Shown here: piece after piece, positions 15,433-25,696 of the stretch
Layout: each line of letters starts with the position of its first letter
Numbering within the stretch: the first letter of the stretch is position 1
Source: an uncultured Prevotellaceae bacterium
Lineage (GTDB): Bacteria > Bacteroidota > Bacteroidia > Bacteroidales > UBA3663
Assembly (NCBI GenBank): GCA_900319235.1
Contig: ONNR01000021.1
Location: 1-59,459 of the forward strand
Direction: 5' to 3'
DNA length: 59,459 nt
Notes under the pieces: model-generated
Told to the model about the DNA's origin: nothing
The model's input: the letters and a program-made list of their open reading frames with translations, nothing else
Databases searched by the model: none
Made by a program: the position numbers and the translations under genes

Positions 15433-17046
15433 TTATAGAATCTTTCCATGATAGGAGATGCTGAAGTTGAAACTTTGATTATTGCCGAGAAGGGCGCCGT
15501 GATCCATGGCATAAGCCACTTTGGCGGACCAAGGGCCAAGGCTTGTGTTCAGTTCGACCATTGTGCAGAATGCGTCGCGAATGGTTGATGAGGGGACGAA
15601 GGAGGTGCCCCAGGATTGGCGATAGCTGGTGAGGATGCGGTAGCCGAGGGCAGGTTTCCTAGAGAATCTAGGGTCTCTAGATAATCTAGATAGTCTAGGA
15701 AATCTAGAGAGATTTGCTCTGAGCAGCGACCCCTCTACGCCAAGATGCCAGGCGCGGATGCGATTGTCGGTGAAGCGCAGATAGCCATCGGCATTATAGA
15801 CGGGCGACTTGACCATCGGTGTGCCTAAGGCAAGACCGTAATAGCAATGGCCCGCATAATAGTAATTGTTGTAGTAGTCGTCAGAACCTGGTGCACGTCC
15901 TTCGCCAAAGCCTTCGCCAAAACTTTCGGCCCAATCTTCGCGGTCCCAATGGATGGGGCCGCTTTGATTGCTGGTCTGCAGATATTCGAAGACGAAGCCC
16001 TGGATCCATGCATCGTGCTGCTGGTTGTGGTATTCGATGCCCCAGAGTCCGTCCATACCATTGAACTTGGCGATGCTGGAACCATCCTCGAAGAGATTTT
16101 CGAAGACGAGTCCTACACGTTTCTGTTTGCTGTCAGAACCTCCCCATTGATAATCGAGTCGGAAACACTCTTCACCCAGATGACTGCCGTAGAAGAAGAC
16201 CTGGTCGCCTGAAGGGGAGTTGCCGTCGCCTCCTGATATGAAGAAAGCCTTGAAGAAGTCCTTCAGATGTGGGCTGAAGGATTGGGTTTCCCCAGTGAAA
16301 CTGCTATTGTAGGATTCGCCGCCGAAATAGGAGGCATGGTCGAAGCCCACGTAAAAGACGATGGGTTTGTCGGGGTTGGTGCGAAGATGCAGTTTCTTCT
16401 GATGAAACCATACGTCGGTGGTGAGGAATGACTCAGCCTGTCCGCTTTTGCCGACACGATAGATGGCGTATCGGTCGCGCTTGTAATTGTCGTCGAAGAG
16501 TTTGCCAAAGCTTCCTTCCGCATAGAACTGAAGCCATCCTCTGGTGCCTGGGATAGTGACGAAGTCAGGTGTTATGAGATAGACGCTGGGGATAGGGCGG
16601 CTGTTTCCGCTCCAGATGGTGCTGCCGCTGCTCAGACGAATGTCGCGCAGTACAGGGGAAAACTCCTTGGCACCGAATCCTAGGGAAAACCACGAGTAGG
16701 TAGCTTGACCGTAAAACTGCTGAATGAAAAAGTTATTATAGGCATGACTCTGAGCTTCAATGTCCAAACCAGTCTCAATGTTCCATTTCCCTTTTGAGTG
16801 ATTGTATTGCAATGTGGCACGCACATATCCCGTGTCGCTATTGGTGCTGAGTATTCCATGGCGGTTGGCTGTGAGGTAATAGGCAGTATAATCGCCTGTA
16901 CCCACAGCTCCTTCCGCCGTGAGCGTATAATGGAGATTGTTCCCTTGATGAAGGTTGCCCTTCTGAATGGAGCCATCGTCTGCCAGCGAAAGAACTGGCA
17001 GCATCATCAAGAGGAGAATCATCTTATACCTAAACTTATATGTCAT
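15433..17046 (-). CDS. wzi: Capsule assembly Wzi family outer-membrane protein
   Basis: 537 aa with a signal peptide (about 1-22). The whole mature region alternates short beta strands and acidic/aromatic loops, as in the 18-strand Wzi barrel, including FGAKEFSPVLRD, SVYLITPDFVTIPGTRGWLQ and VGFDHASYFGG, segments typical of Bacteroidetes Wzi. Wzi helps capsule polymer attach to the cell surface. A 6-fold 9-bp repeat (15659-15707) inserts an (S/P)-R-x triplet tract (LSRFPRLSRLSRDPRFSRKP) near residue 450, in a predicted loop. A start at the second Met (residue 9) is also possible. Second-last gene of the exopolysaccharide operon, 8 bp after the upstream glycosyltransferase. Confidence 0.85.
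   Translation of the reverse strand: MTYKFRYKMILLLMMLPVLSLADDGSIQKGNLHQGNNLHYTLTAEGAVGTGDYTAYYLTANRHGILSTNSDTGYVRATLQYNHSKGKWNIETGLDIEAQSHAYNNFFIQQFYGQATYSWFSLGFGAKEFSPVLRDIRLSSGSTIWSGNSRPIPSVYLITPDFVTIPGTRGWLQFYAEGSFGKLFDDNYKRDRYAIYRVGKSGQAESFLTTDVWFHQKKLHLRTNPDKPIVFYVGFDHASYFGGESYNSSFTGETQSFSPHLKDFFKAFFISGGDGNSPSGDQVFFYGSHLGEECFRLDYQWGGSDSKQKRVGLVFENLFEDGSSIAKFNGMDGLWGIEYHNQQHDAWIQGFVFEYLQTSNQSGPIHWDREDWAESFGEGFGEGRAPGSDDYYNNYYYAGHCYYGLALGTPMVKSPVYNADGYLRFTDNRIRAWHLGVEGSLLRANLSRFPRLSRLSRDPRFSRKPALGYRILTSYRQSWGTSFVPSSTIRDAFCTMVELNTSLGPWSAKVAYAMDHGALLGNNQSFNFSISYHGKIL
15659..15707. repeat. Six-unit 9-bp CTAG tandem repeat within wzi
   Basis: CTAG occurs at 15659, 15668, 15677, 15686, 15695 and 15704, exactly every 9 bp, within a TCTAGRNAA-like unit. 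The period is three codons, so gain or loss of units keeps the wzi frame. The CTAG tetranucleotide is the only part strictly kept. Confidence 0.95.
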
Positions 17047-17054
17047 TTGTAGAA

Positions 17055-18086
17055 TTATTCTATTAGACTTTTGATGAGTTTTCCAATAGCCTCGATATCA
17101 CGTTCTGCGGAAAAACGCTCCTGAAACAGTTCCTTTTCTCGAAGTGAGAATTGTTGATAAAGTTCTGTGTCAGTATAAATGGTTTTGAGTGCTTGAAGGA
17201 GCTCTTCTTTTGTGTTCTCGATAGCAAAGCCTATCTCCGACGGAATAAAATAGTCCAAAATAGCATTCGACCGAGTGATGATGACAGGCTTTCCTTCCAT
17301 CATTGCTTGCAGAAGGACGAGTTGCCCTGAACTCGTCTCTTTGTCCAAGAGGGGAATCACAACACAATAGCAGTTCTTCATCCAGAGAGGAAGTTCTGCA
17401 TGGATGTCCTTGTGGACGCGAATCCGAGGATTGCGTGGCTCCAGATTCAAGGTGTCGCAAATGATCTCTACATTGTAATCTGTGACATCTTCGAGTGCAT
17501 CGATAAGGAAAGGATAGTTTCGATTGCTGCGTCCTACCGAGAGTACGTATTTGCGCTGTTGCATGGCTTCATCTATCGGAGCATCAAAGTTGCCGCCTAA
17601 TCCAAGTGGGATAAAGACAAGTCGACTGGGATCGATTCCCAATAATTGGGGATATGTTTCAAGCTCGCGACTGCTGCGAACGACGTATTTGTCGATATAG
17701 TCGGAAGTTGCAATATATTGCATGAACTTTTGATAGATCCATCCAATCCACCCGTTTTTGGGCTTGTAGATGTAGGCGATGACAACCATCTTAAAACTCT
17801 TCCTGACGTGGAACAAACGACAGTAAAAGGCAAGTAACAAGCCATAAAACTGCTGGTTTGCGACAATGAAGTTGTAATGGTTACGTTTCAGAAACACGAT
17901 AAATGGAAACAGAAAATAGCAAATGATGTTGCGCAATTTGCTGTCGCCATTACCAGTTGACATGCTTTCGACCTCGAAATCAAGCGTGGAGTATTTCGAG
18001 ATGCCCTGGCGAAATTCCCAATCATCGGACTCGACAGTATGAGTCAAAATGACGTTACGTCTATTATCTGCCTTGCTGGAGCTCAT
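17055..18086 (-). CDS. Glycosyltransferase (GT-B, GT4-like)
   Basis: 343 aa from ATG 18086; in-frame GTG (18098) and TTG (18101) lie just upstream. The N-terminal half is variable (acceptor side) and the C-terminal half carries the nucleotide-sugar domain with KYVLSVGRSNRNYPFL and SGQLVLLQAMMEGKPVI, the E-rich GT4 donor loop being weaker here (QAMMEGKP). Cytosolic or membrane-associated, adding one sugar to the lipid-linked repeat unit. It is 33 bp downstream of the previous glycosyltransferase and 8 bp upstream of wzi in the operon. Confidence 0.82.
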   Translation of the reverse strand: MSSSKADNRRNVILTHTVESDDWEFRQGISKYSTLDFEVESMSTGNGDSKLRNIICYFLFPFIVFLKRNHYNFIVANQQFYGLLLAFYCRLFHVRKSFKMVVIAYIYKPKNGWIGWIYQKFMQYIATSDYIDKYVVRSSRELETYPQLLGIDPSRLVFIPLGLGGNFDAPIDEAMQQRKYVLSVGRSNRNYPFLIDALEDVTDYNVEIICDTLNLEPRNPRIRVHKDIHAELPLWMKNCYCVVIPLLDKETSSGQLVLLQAMMEGKPVIITRSNAILDYFIPSEIGFAIENTKEELLQALKTIYTDTELYQQFSLREKELFQERFSAERDIEAIGKLIKSLIE

Positions 18087-18119
18087 ATTTCTGTTCACCA
18101 ATTATAATAATTATTTATT

Positions 18120-19205
18120 CTATTCTGCCTTGAGGAAAGAAATCAGGCGGGAAGGCTCGTGCAACTCGTTATATTTCGCAATATCCTTCTCGACGAAATA
18201 TTTGCCTCCCGTCACATTTCCCTTAATAATTCTGTTCATCAGTTCTGCCAATGCTTCAGGGGTATTGGGGTGGCAGAGATGGCCGAAACTCGGAAATTGG
18301 TCAATCATTTGATTGAAATAGGGAATGTCGGACATCAGCGCAGGACAGCGGAAGTAGATGACCACTTCGAGCACGCCACTCTGATAGATCTCCGTGTAGG
18401 GCAAAAGAACGTACTGACAGGAGCTGAACAGATGATTGAGTTCGCTGTCGGTGATGTAGCGAAGAATGGACTGTACGAAGGGAGGCTGCTGCGTTTCGTC
18501 GATGAAATGCTCCTTGTCCATTCCTGCGATGATGATATTGCCAGCGAAATCCTTTTGCTTCAGAATGTCGATGGCCTTCTGAAGGATGGTGATTCCCTTG
18601 GTCTGACGCAGTTGCCCGAAGAAGAGGAAATTAATCTTATCGGTCTTCACAGCTTCCTTTATTTCAGGAGCCACTTCGTGCGGATTGATCTCTTTGGAGA
18701 ATTCGTAACTGAAGTGCGGGTAATAGATGGAGCGTCCCTGATAGCCAAAATCGTGGAGCGTCTGAAGGGCATTTTCGCTATGGCAGATGATGGCAGGAAT
18801 GTGACTCTGATAGAAGGCAATCTTTTGCGCCTTTCGTACATCTTCGCCATTTGTTCCGGTAATCTCGAAGATGTCGTGGACAATGACGAAGAGGTTCTTT
18901 CGGCCAATGATGCGGATGAAGAACTGGTCGATCAAGCGCAGGCCAAAGGACTGATAGACGTAGGTGCCGCTGTGAGAAAGACGAAAGAGTGCAAAGACGA
19001 AAAGAGCCCAGGCGAACTTCACCATCATGAGGAGCTTGCCGCCATGGTAGAAGTTGGGGAAGAGCGCCTTCTGACGGCCATCGGTTGTGGAATAGTTGGA
19101 GAGCACGCGAACGGCTACACCCTTGGCCTGGAGCGTATTGCAGAACGACTGGTCGTAGAGATGCATGCCAGTCTCGGTGCCTATAGTATCGACCAAATAA
19201 ATCAT
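18120..19205 (-). CDS. Glycosyltransferase family 4
   Basis: 361 aa. I place the start at ATG 19205, giving an ATGA overlap with the upstream GT2; a longer open frame continues upstream but is only the shadow of GT2. MIYLVDTIGTETGMHLYD is the N-terminal strand and loop, INFLFFGQLRQTKG opens the donor domain, and GVLEVVIYFRCPALMSD is the donor-binding loop. Predicted to act in assembly of the exopolysaccharide repeat unit. Donor and acceptor are not inferable. Confidence 0.85.
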   Translation of the reverse strand: MIYLVDTIGTETGMHLYDQSFCNTLQAKGVAVRVLSNYSTTDGRQKALFPNFYHGGKLLMMVKFAWALFVFALFRLSHSGTYVYQSFGLRLIDQFFIRIIGRKNLFVIVHDIFEITGTNGEDVRKAQKIAFYQSHIPAIICHSENALQTLHDFGYQGRSIYYPHFSYEFSKEINPHEVAPEIKEAVKTDKINFLFFGQLRQTKGITILQKAIDILKQKDFAGNIIIAGMDKEHFIDETQQPPFVQSILRYITDSELNHLFSSCQYVLLPYTEIYQSGVLEVVIYFRCPALMSDIPYFNQMIDQFPSFGHLCHPNTPEALAELMNRIIKGNVTGGKYFVEKDIAKYNELHEPSRLISFLKAE

Positions 19206-20020
19206 AAACGGAATATTGAGCGTGCCTGATAAAGGGCATGTAGATAATAGTTGAAGATGGCGGGTAGTGTAGAAATGCCAAGTTCTTGTAAGCAGAACTT
19301 GAGAAACAGCGTTACGGCCTTGAGTTTCTGCTTTTGGACGGAGCTGCTGCGATTGGGGGTGATGTTGGCTTCGCTCTTTCGCCAATAGACGCGGGCATCG
19401 GGAATAGAGAGGATACCGGACGGCTTGCCCATCGTGAACCACGTTGCGTCGTCGCTGCACCAAGCCAAAGGATAACGGACGAATCCGCCCAGTTGCTCGA
19501 AGGTCTTTCGATGGACGATATACTCCACCACGAAACTGTTGACCTTGTAGGTAAGACGTTGTTTCAGGAAGTCACTTGCCGAGAGCCATTCGTCGAAGTC
19601 CTTTTTGACGAATCGCTTGTCGGTTGTGGTTTTGCCTTTGCTGTCGATGACGGTGACGTTGAAATGGAAGAGTCGCTGATCGGGATGCAGTTGCAACATG
19701 CGATAGAAACTTTCTACGCAGTTGTTGTCCATCTGGTCATCGTCGCTGAACAACCACAACCACTCCTCATCTTGTGCCAGGGCAACGCAGCGTTCCCATT
19801 GTCCAATCAGATCTTTTGCTCCCAGATTGCTGTCGAAGCGCGTGTAATGCAGATTCATTTTTTCTTTGAAGGGCATCACAATCTCTGACAAGGGATGGGG
19901 GCTGCAGTCATCACCGACATAAACCGTGAAGTCCTTGTATGTCTGGGCAGCAAGACATTCGAGGGCTTCCTTGAGGAAGTCCGGCTTATAGATGGGTATG
20001 ATGATGGCCAGGCGGGACAT
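19202..20020 (-). CDS. Glycosyltransferase family 2
   Basis: 272 aa GT-A enzyme. The nucleotide-binding start is LAIIIPIYKPDFL, VGDDCS holds a first aspartate pair, and FSDDDQMDNN is the DxD-type metal site. Single domain, no membrane helices except a weakly hydrophobic C-terminus, consistent with a cytosolic peripheral enzyme. The start ATG shares a base with the upstream stop (TAATG), and the stop overlaps the next start by 4 bp, so it sits in a translationally coupled chain. Confidence 0.9.
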   Translation of the reverse strand: MSRLAIIIPIYKPDFLKEALECLAAQTYKDFTVYVGDDCSPHPLSEIVMPFKEKMNLHYTRFDSNLGAKDLIGQWERCVALAQDEEWLWLFSDDDQMDNNCVESFYRMLQLHPDQRLFHFNVTVIDSKGKTTTDKRFVKKDFDEWLSASDFLKQRLTYKVNSFVVEYIVHRKTFEQLGGFVRYPLAWCSDDATWFTMGKPSGILSIPDARVYWRKSEANITPNRSSSVQKQKLKAVTLFLKFCLQELGISTLPAIFNYYLHALYQARSIFRL

Positions 20021-21255
20021 TATGTATTATTATATGTGTCGATGATGTTGTCGTAGATTTCGTGGAGGCGTTGTGCAATGGATGCTCCGTCGTGACGATG
20101 ATGAGCCATTGCCTTTTCTTGAGCAGAGAGGTGACGCTGGAGTTCAACGTCGTTCGAAAGATGAATGAGGCAGGAGGCCAACGCTTCGGGATCGTCGTAG
20201 GGGACGAAGAGGCCGGTCTGACCCTCAGTAACCAGTTGTGGGATACCGCCCACATGAGTGGTCACAACCGGACAGCCCATCAATTGCGCTTCGCAAAGGC
20301 TATTCGGGGAATTGTCGATGATGGCCGTGTGGACGTATGCTGTACTGCTGGAGAGGAGTTCAACAATGGTCGGGGCATCGATGAGGCCTAAGAGTTCTAC
20401 GTTGACCTCATCATGATGAATGCCAGTGTAACATTCGAACTTGTGGAAGATTTCCTTCCTGCCTGCCACCTTCCAAACGAAATCCACACCTCGTTGCTTG
20501 AGTAGTCGGGCAGTTTTGAGGATAAACCCATTTCCCTTGAGTTCGCTTGCACTGCTGATGGTGACAAGTTGCATTCTCCCTTCTTGTGGCTGCCAATGCT
20601 TTGAGGCATTTACAATCACGCTTCGGATGGCCTCTTCGCAATGAAAATAGTTGGCTCCGGGGGAATATTGCTCGACGAGTTGCTTGTCCCAGTTGGTGCG
20701 ACCCAGATAGAAGCGATTCTGCTTCATAATCTGCACTTCACGTTGTACAGACAGATGCTCGAAATGGTGGCGGACCAGGGTCTTGAGCATGCGGAAAGGA
20801 TTGTAATGAAGGAATCGGAAAAGTTGGCTGTCCGATTCCACTTTTCGCCATTCCTTCAGATAGCTTCCCCAATGGCCTTGCATATGGATTACGACAGGAA
20901 CCTTCACTTCCGAAGAGACAAGTCCGAAAGGCCATTCTGAGCCGAAGCAGCAGATGAGGTCGGGACGAACATCCTCGATGACAGTCAATACAGAGGGACG
21001 AATAGCTCTCCATTCGGCATTTGGATCGTGGAGCGCTTTGGCAATCTTTCCACGTAGTCCAGGATACTCCGGTTTCATAGCATAGCCGGTCACTCCGTCC
21101 ACGATGCGCTTGTCCGATTGGTTGGCCTGATAGGCTATCGATAGGGAGATGTCGGGACAGAATTGACTGATCAGTGCCGTCTGGGCATTGATCCAGCAAC
21201 CTTCGCGCGTGTCGCCTGTTGCTACGGGAGTTATCGAGAACCAGAGTACCTTCAT
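20020..21255 (-). CDS. Glycosyltransferase family 4
   Basis: 411 aa from ATG 21255, overlapping the upstream acyltransferase stop by 4 bp (ATGA). The reading frame runs on upstream for 107 codons but those residues are low-complexity Arg/His/Ser shadow sequence. [14 protein letters not shown] is the N-terminal strand; [16 protein letters not shown] and [13 protein letters not shown] form the GT4 donor site with the conserved Glu. Predicted to add a sugar during repeat-unit synthesis. Confidence 0.88.
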   Translation of the reverse strand: MKVLWFSITPVATGDTREGCWINAQTALISQFCPDISLSIAYQANQSDKRIVDGVTGYAMKPEYPGLRGKIAKALHDPNAEWRAIRPSVLTVIEDVRPDLICCFGSEWPFGLVSSEVKVPVVIHMQGHWGSYLKEWRKVESDSQLFRFLHYNPFRMLKTLVRHHFEHLSVQREVQIMKQNRFYLGRTNWDKQLVEQYSPGANYFHCEEAIRSVIVNASKHWQPQEGRMQLVTISSASELKGNGFILKTARLLKQRGVDFVWKVAGRKEIFHKFECYTGIHHDEVNVELLGLIDAPTIVELLSSSTAYVHTAIIDNSPNSLCEAQLMGCPVVTTHVGGIPQLVTEGQTGLFVPYDDPEALASCLIHLSNDVELQRHLSAQEKAMAHHRHDGASIAQRLHEIYDNIIDTYNNT

Positions 21256-21839
21256 TGTTCGGACTGGTCGGTGTATTTGATGATGCGGGCGGGATTGCCT
21301 GCAACTATAGCGTTGGCAGGAACGTCTTTGGTTACGACGGCTCCTGCTCCGATGATGGCTCCATCGCCGATGGTAATGCCTCCGATGACAATGGCTCCGC
21401 AGCCTACCTTGACATTGTCGCCAATCTTGGGAAGCAGGTCGGAGGGATGCTGATGGCCGATGGTCACATTCTGCCAGATTTCGAAGTTTCGGCCGATGCT
21501 TCGAGCACCGATGCGTGTGCTGTGTCCGTGATGAATGATGAAGCCTTCCCCAATTTCCGGACAGTTGATGGTGCATGCGTATTGAGCCGGAATGAGCCAG
21601 GAGACGAGCTTGGATGTCTCGCCAAGACGATAATAAACCATCGTGCGATATTCCCTTTGACGATAAAGCTCAATCTGAGAGTCGAGGGTATGGGCACGAG
21701 TAGGGAAAAGGTTTTCCAGCCAATTGCGTTCCTCCGCCATGAAAAAGGCGTGACGAGGATGGATCCTCAAAAGCAACCACAGCGGGAAGTAATAGAGTAT
21801 CCATACGATATTGCGCAGCATAAAATAGATCTTCTTCAT
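21252..21839 (-). CDS. Hexapeptide-repeat acyltransferase (CysE/LbH type)
   Basis: 195 aa. A helical N-terminus is followed by left-handed beta-helix hexapeptides such as [26 protein letters not shown] and [15 protein letters not shown], ending in the coenzyme A cap [18 protein letters not shown]. This is the serine acetyltransferase-like branch. In this setting it most likely O-acetylates a sugar of the exopolysaccharide rather than serine; HHGHSTRIG carries the candidate catalytic histidine. It lies 5 bp after the polymerase and overlaps the GT4 start. Confidence 0.87.
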   Translation of the reverse strand: MKKIYFMLRNIVWILYYFPLWLLLRIHPRHAFFMAEERNWLENLFPTRAHTLDSQIELYRQREYRTMVYYRLGETSKLVSWLIPAQYACTINCPEIGEGFIIHHGHSTRIGARSIGRNFEIWQNVTIGHQHPSDLLPKIGDNVKVGCGAIVIGGITIGDGAIIGAGAVVTKDVPANAIVAGNPARIIKYTDQSEQ

Positions 21840-21844
21840 CGTTT

Positions 21845-23068
21845 TCAGATTGTGAAATCAGTGAATACATAGGGAATAACTACATTGCCCAAGGGGTCAA
21901 TCCATTGGGCCAACAACATCTTGAAGGCTCGCATAATGGAGTAGGCTGTGAAAAGCATGAGGAAGCCATAGTCAATCCACTTGTGTTTCTGTAGTGCAAC
22001 AACGTTGGGGACTACAAACAGACAGAGGAGGGACAGATAAAGGAAGAGGCGGCTCCAGATGATGTTGTCGTTGAAGAGATTGTTCAGAATCACAGAAAGG
22101 AAGAAAAGAATTACCCATTGTGACTTGATGAACTTTTCGTTTGCCCGTAAAATGATGTATAGCCCTAGGAGCGTAAATGGCCACATGTTCGAGTTGACCA
22201 AGGAGACTTCGACATCGCCATGGCCGAAGGTGGCGTAACCACCATATTTGGCCAGATAACTTTCGGAGGAACGTCCGAAGATGCTGAAGATAGCAGCCAC
22301 GATATCTTGCACCGAAATGAAGTTCTGCACACCGAACGCATAACTTCCGACAAGAATCAAGGCCCATATCCATCGTTTGAAAGTCATGAAACGTGCCACG
22401 AAAATCACGGGAAGCATAGCCCAGGTCGAACCGTGGATAAAGGCGGCGATGACGAACAAGATGGCAGCAAGGCCCAAATTTCGATCAGGGATGATTTCAT
22501 CCCGCTTCTCAGGGGTTATCTCTTCGCCATTTTCCTTGAGTTCCAACAGTTTCAATTCGTCCTTCTGTGGACCGAGGTAGTAGAAGACTGTCATCAGGAA
22601 CAAGCCTTCGGCCAACGTTTGACGCACGGCACTCAGATAATGAAAAAGGAAGATGGTGGCAGTGCCATAAGTGGCAAAGATGACCATCGAATAGACTGGC
22701 ATTTCAGAATTGCGACGCGTGACGTAGCCGATGCCTCCTAATCCGACGAGGGCGGTGAGCAGGAGAAACAGCGTTCCATTGTCGAACAGCAGATAATGCG
22801 TCAGATAGAGATACATCAGAAAGCCGGGGTCGGTATCGCCTTTCTCGCCATAGCCCTGTTCAGGATGATGGAATGAACTGAGATAATTGGCCGTGTCGGA
22901 GCCAACGGATGCATCGCGAAGACCGACAAAGATCAGAAGGGAAATCCATGTCAACCAGAAAAGATAGTTGTTCAACCTTTCCTTGCCATAGAACAACATG
23001 CTGATTGCCATCAGACCGACAGCAATAGCATAGATGATGATATATGGAAGAAAAGCACTAATGAACAT
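21845..23068 (-). CDS. EpsG family polysaccharide polymerase (Wzy-type)
   Basis: 407 aa with about ten to twelve membrane segments. The short motif [19 protein letters not shown] after the second helix is characteristic of the EpsG family (R-D-x3-G-x-D-x2-NY). It is predicted to polymerise undecaprenyl-linked repeat units at the periplasmic face. A charged cytoplasmic insert ([20 protein letters not shown], about residues 170-195) is unusual in being strongly helical and acidic/basic. It starts 12 bp after the flippase stop. Confidence 0.85.
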   Translation of the reverse strand: MFISAFLPYIIIYAIAVGLMAISMLFYGKERLNNYLFWLTWISLLIFVGLRDASVGSDTANYLSSFHHPEQGYGEKGDTDPGFLMYLYLTHYLLFDNGTLFLLLTALVGLGGIGYVTRRNSEMPVYSMVIFATYGTATIFLFHYLSAVRQTLAEGLFLMTVFYYLGPQKDELKLLELKENGEEITPEKRDEIIPDRNLGLAAILFVIAAFIHGSTWAMLPVIFVARFMTFKRWIWALILVGSYAFGVQNFISVQDIVAAIFSIFGRSSESYLAKYGGYATFGHGDVEVSLVNSNMWPFTLLGLYIILRANEKFIKSQWVILFFLSVILNNLFNDNIIWSRLFLYLSLLCLFVVPNVVALQKHKWIDYGFLMLFTAYSIMRAFKMLLAQWIDPLGNVVIPYVFTDFTI

Positions 23069-23080
23069 ATCTCGTCAGAT

Positions 23081-24619
23081 TCAGTGTTTCAGATGCAGTT
23101 TTTTCAAAAGGATGTCACGTTCGCCTTGATTGAGACCCAACCACATCACTATGAGGGCAGACCAAATCAGGCATATGAAGACATTGATAAACATAATGCC
23201 GTAGTCGCTGCCTGGCAATATCCAACGCTTGAGCATAACCATCGGGACGAAGGTCAGCAGGGTCACAGGGATACACTTGGCGTAGATTACGCGGAAGAAA
23301 TCCAGATGATAGCCGTCGAGGGTTCGGGATGCTATCACGGTCTTGATGATGAGCATCAATGTCGTCATGGCAATGGCTGAAAGATAGCAGCAATAGGCGG
23401 GGAATCCCAGGCGATAGAGCAGATAAGTGAGCGGGAAGGTAATCATCAGCGTCAATGCCGAAAGTATCTGGAACCATTTGATTTTCCCCGAAGCCAAAAC
23501 CGTGGTGTCGAGCGTATAGGTCAGCGATAGGATGAGACTGCTGATGAGCGAAAGGCGCACGAAGGTGACGGACCACTCAGGATATTCACCTAGCCAGAGT
23601 CGGAGAATGGTAGGTGTCTCGATGATGAGGGGCAAGGCAAAGAACAGGAATAGAAAATAACCGAACTTGGCACCGCTGCGCACGAGTTTCACCGTGTATT
23701 CCTTGTCGCCTGCAGCAAAGGACTTGGTGATTTGCGGATTGAAGGCTATGACGATTTGGCGAGCGAAATTGGTTACATTGCTTTCCACCTGGATGGCGAT
23801 GCCACGAGCTGCACTTACGGCCAACGCAAAGAAGGCATTGATGAGCAGGGTGATGCATTGCTTGCTTACAATATCGGCACCAAAACCGAAGATGTTCCAG
23901 CCCATAAACTGCGACATCTCTTTTGTCTGTGCTCGGTCCAGACTCCATTCGTAGGAGCAATGGGGAAATTTCACATGACAGTAGATTCCGTAAGTGATGC
24001 GGACCACAATAGCGGCTATGACAATGAAGATTGCATACCAGACAAGGTAGTCAAAACCATTGGGAAGCGTTGGAAGAATCAATACTCCTGCCAGTTTGAG
24101 CAGCACTTCGGCAATGCTGATCCATGCCCAGGCATCCATATGCTCGTAGGCAATGATGAGCGAGGTGTAGGGGATGCTGATGAATTGGAAGAGCATTGCA
24201 ATCAGAGAGCAGTGGAAAACTATCTGTGCAGCACCGATGCGTTCGACAGGAATGACCATCTTCTCGTTGATGTACCATATTCCGATGGCCTCACATAGAA
24301 TAACTACCAGTACTGCCATGATGAGATGCAGGCTCAGTGCCGTGCTGAACGTCCGACGGATATCGGCTTCGTTGCCTCGTCCTATCTCATAGGTAATAAA
24401 TCGCTGGGAGGCGAGAGTCAGCGTGCTGGTGATGATAGTGAAAGTAGCTACGAAGTTGCCGATGATGGAGTAGATGGCAAAGTCATCGACACCGAGCACT
24501 CGCAGGATGACACGGGAAGTATAAAGGTTAATAACCAACATAAGCGCCGTACGCAGGTACAGCGCTATTGTGTTGCGGGTCAATAACCCGTTGTTATGAT
24601 TCTTTTCTTCTGAGTTCAT
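23081..24619 (-). CDS. Polysaccharide flippase (Wzx/MATE-like)
   Basis: 512 aa from ATG 24619. About 12-14 transmembrane segments; the N-terminal NTIALYLRTALMLVINLYTS is the usual first helix of the PST/Wzx family, with GVDDFAIYSIIGNF and ASQRFITYEIGRGN following. Predicted to translocate lipid-linked repeat units across the inner membrane. The start lies 26 bp inside the end of the wzz gene, a longer overlap than others in the operon; no later Met precedes the first helix, which supports the choice. A TTG further upstream (24691) is in frame but improbable. Confidence 0.88.
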   Translation of the reverse strand: MNSEEKNHNNGLLTRNTIALYLRTALMLVINLYTSRVILRVLGVDDFAIYSIIGNFVATFTIITSTLTLASQRFITYEIGRGNEADIRRTFSTALSLHLIMAVLVVILCEAIGIWYINEKMVIPVERIGAAQIVFHCSLIAMLFQFISIPYTSLIIAYEHMDAWAWISIAEVLLKLAGVLILPTLPNGFDYLVWYAIFIVIAAIVVRITYGIYCHVKFPHCSYEWSLDRAQTKEMSQFMGWNIFGFGADIVSKQCITLLINAFFALAVSAARGIAIQVESNVTNFARQIVIAFNPQITKSFAAGDKEYTVKLVRSGAKFGYFLFLFFALPLIIETPTILRLWLGEYPEWSVTFVRLSLISSLILSLTYTLDTTVLASGKIKWFQILSALTLMITFPLTYLLYRLGFPAYCCYLSAIAMTTLMLIIKTVIASRTLDGYHLDFFRVIYAKCIPVTLLTFVPMVMLKRWILPGSDYGIMFINVFICLIWSALIVMWLGLNQGERDILLKKLHLKH

Positions 24620-25688
24620 GTGCGAAATCCTTGGTCCATCGCAAGTATTTGCGCCCGTAGAGAATCCAAAGAGAACCAAACACGAAGCCAAGGAACAGCC
24701 AGATAATCACCACCATCTTGCGCGAACCATTGGCGGTCAGAGGGAATGTAGGAGGCATAAGCAGGGCATAGGATGGCTTCTTCTCGATGAGGCTCTGTTC
24801 GGCAAGATAACGTTGCTGGGTTACCTGCTGAAGGGCCTGGTAAGCGAGTGTCATCTCAGCATCCAGACGATCCTTCTCGGCGGTGATGGCATAGTTGTTG
24901 GCCGAACGGTTCTGGTTGAGGAATTCGGCATAGTTCTTTTGTCGCTTTTCGTATTCCTGACGACGTTCGGCTTCAAGTGCATTGAGGTCGGCAAGTTCGG
25001 CCTTGGCCTTAGCACTCTTGTAGTCGTAAAGACTAGCCTGCAGGCAGTCAATGGCGTTGTCGGCCATCATGGTTGCAACCATAGGGTCCTGACAGGTGGT
25101 CGAGATGGTGATGATGCCTGTCTTCATGTTCTGTCCGCACTTGATGTTGCGGGCCAGACCTTTCAACCTGCCAAACTCCTTTTCACCAAGCAGAATATAA
25201 CGTGGTGGCTCTTTCCCATCATCTGATTGATTGTCGAAAGATGGTTTCTTTCGCCTTGTAATAAAGTCCTTGAACTTGTGGAGTGCTTCGACGGTCTTGA
25301 CAGTCCAAGGAACATATTCTGTCTTGAGATAATCGTGAAGTGTCACCGTAGTCGTGTCTTCGAGCGTATGGACTTTGGTAGCCATCATCGCCTGCAGGAA
25401 GGGGATGGACTCGGCGATGTCGGGGAACATCGAGGGATCCATGGCATCGACATTGCCACCCTCCACATTGCCAAGACTTACACCCATCATCGAAGCAATA
25501 CTGGCCAAACCGGTGGAAGAGGATTGTTCGGGTACGATAGCCGTCGTTACAGTATATTCCTTGGGGTTCGTGAGCGCAAAGATAACGCCGAGGACTATAG
25601 CGATGCCACACCACCAGTAGAGTGTCTTGCGGTTTTGCCAAAGCTGCTTGACAATAGCCTTGAGATTGAATTTCCTTTTGGTAGCCAT
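24594..25688 (-). CDS. wzz: Wzz/chain-length determinant family protein
   Basis: 364 aa. Two membrane helices (about 25-43 and 328-347) flank a large periplasmic domain with coiled-coil character (KAKAELADLNALEAERRQEY and neighbours). The N-terminal KQLWQNRKTLYWW and the Pro-rich segment before the second helix (PPTFPLTANGSRK) are typical. No cytoplasmic tyrosine-kinase domain is attached. Predicted to set polymer length with the EpsG-type polymerase and to contact the SLBB export protein. It starts 8 bp after the upstream export gene. Confidence 0.9.
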   Translation of the reverse strand: MATKRKFNLKAIVKQLWQNRKTLYWWCGIAIVLGVIFALTNPKEYTVTTAIVPEQSSSTGLASIASMMGVSLGNVEGGNVDAMDPSMFPDIAESIPFLQAMMATKVHTLEDTTTVTLHDYLKTEYVPWTVKTVEALHKFKDFITRRKKPSFDNQSDDGKEPPRYILLGEKEFGRLKGLARNIKCGQNMKTGIITISTTCQDPMVATMMADNAIDCLQASLYDYKSAKAKAELADLNALEAERRQEYEKRQKNYAEFLNQNRSANNYAITAEKDRLDAEMTLAYQALQQVTQQRYLAEQSLIEKKPSYALLMPPTFPLTANGSRKMVVIIWLFLGFVFGSLWILYGRKYLRWTKDFAHELRRKES

Positions 25689-25696
25689 CGTTTCAA

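Noticed and set aside
19206..19463. N-terminal 86-codon extension of the GT4 gene
   Set aside because: It lies fully inside the GT2 gene and has shadow-like composition; the ATG with 4-bp overlap is the natural start.
21256..21576. 107-codon extension of a GT4 gene
   Set aside because: Arg/His/Ser-rich shadow of the hexapeptide acyltransferase; the ATG at 21255 restores the normal N-terminus.
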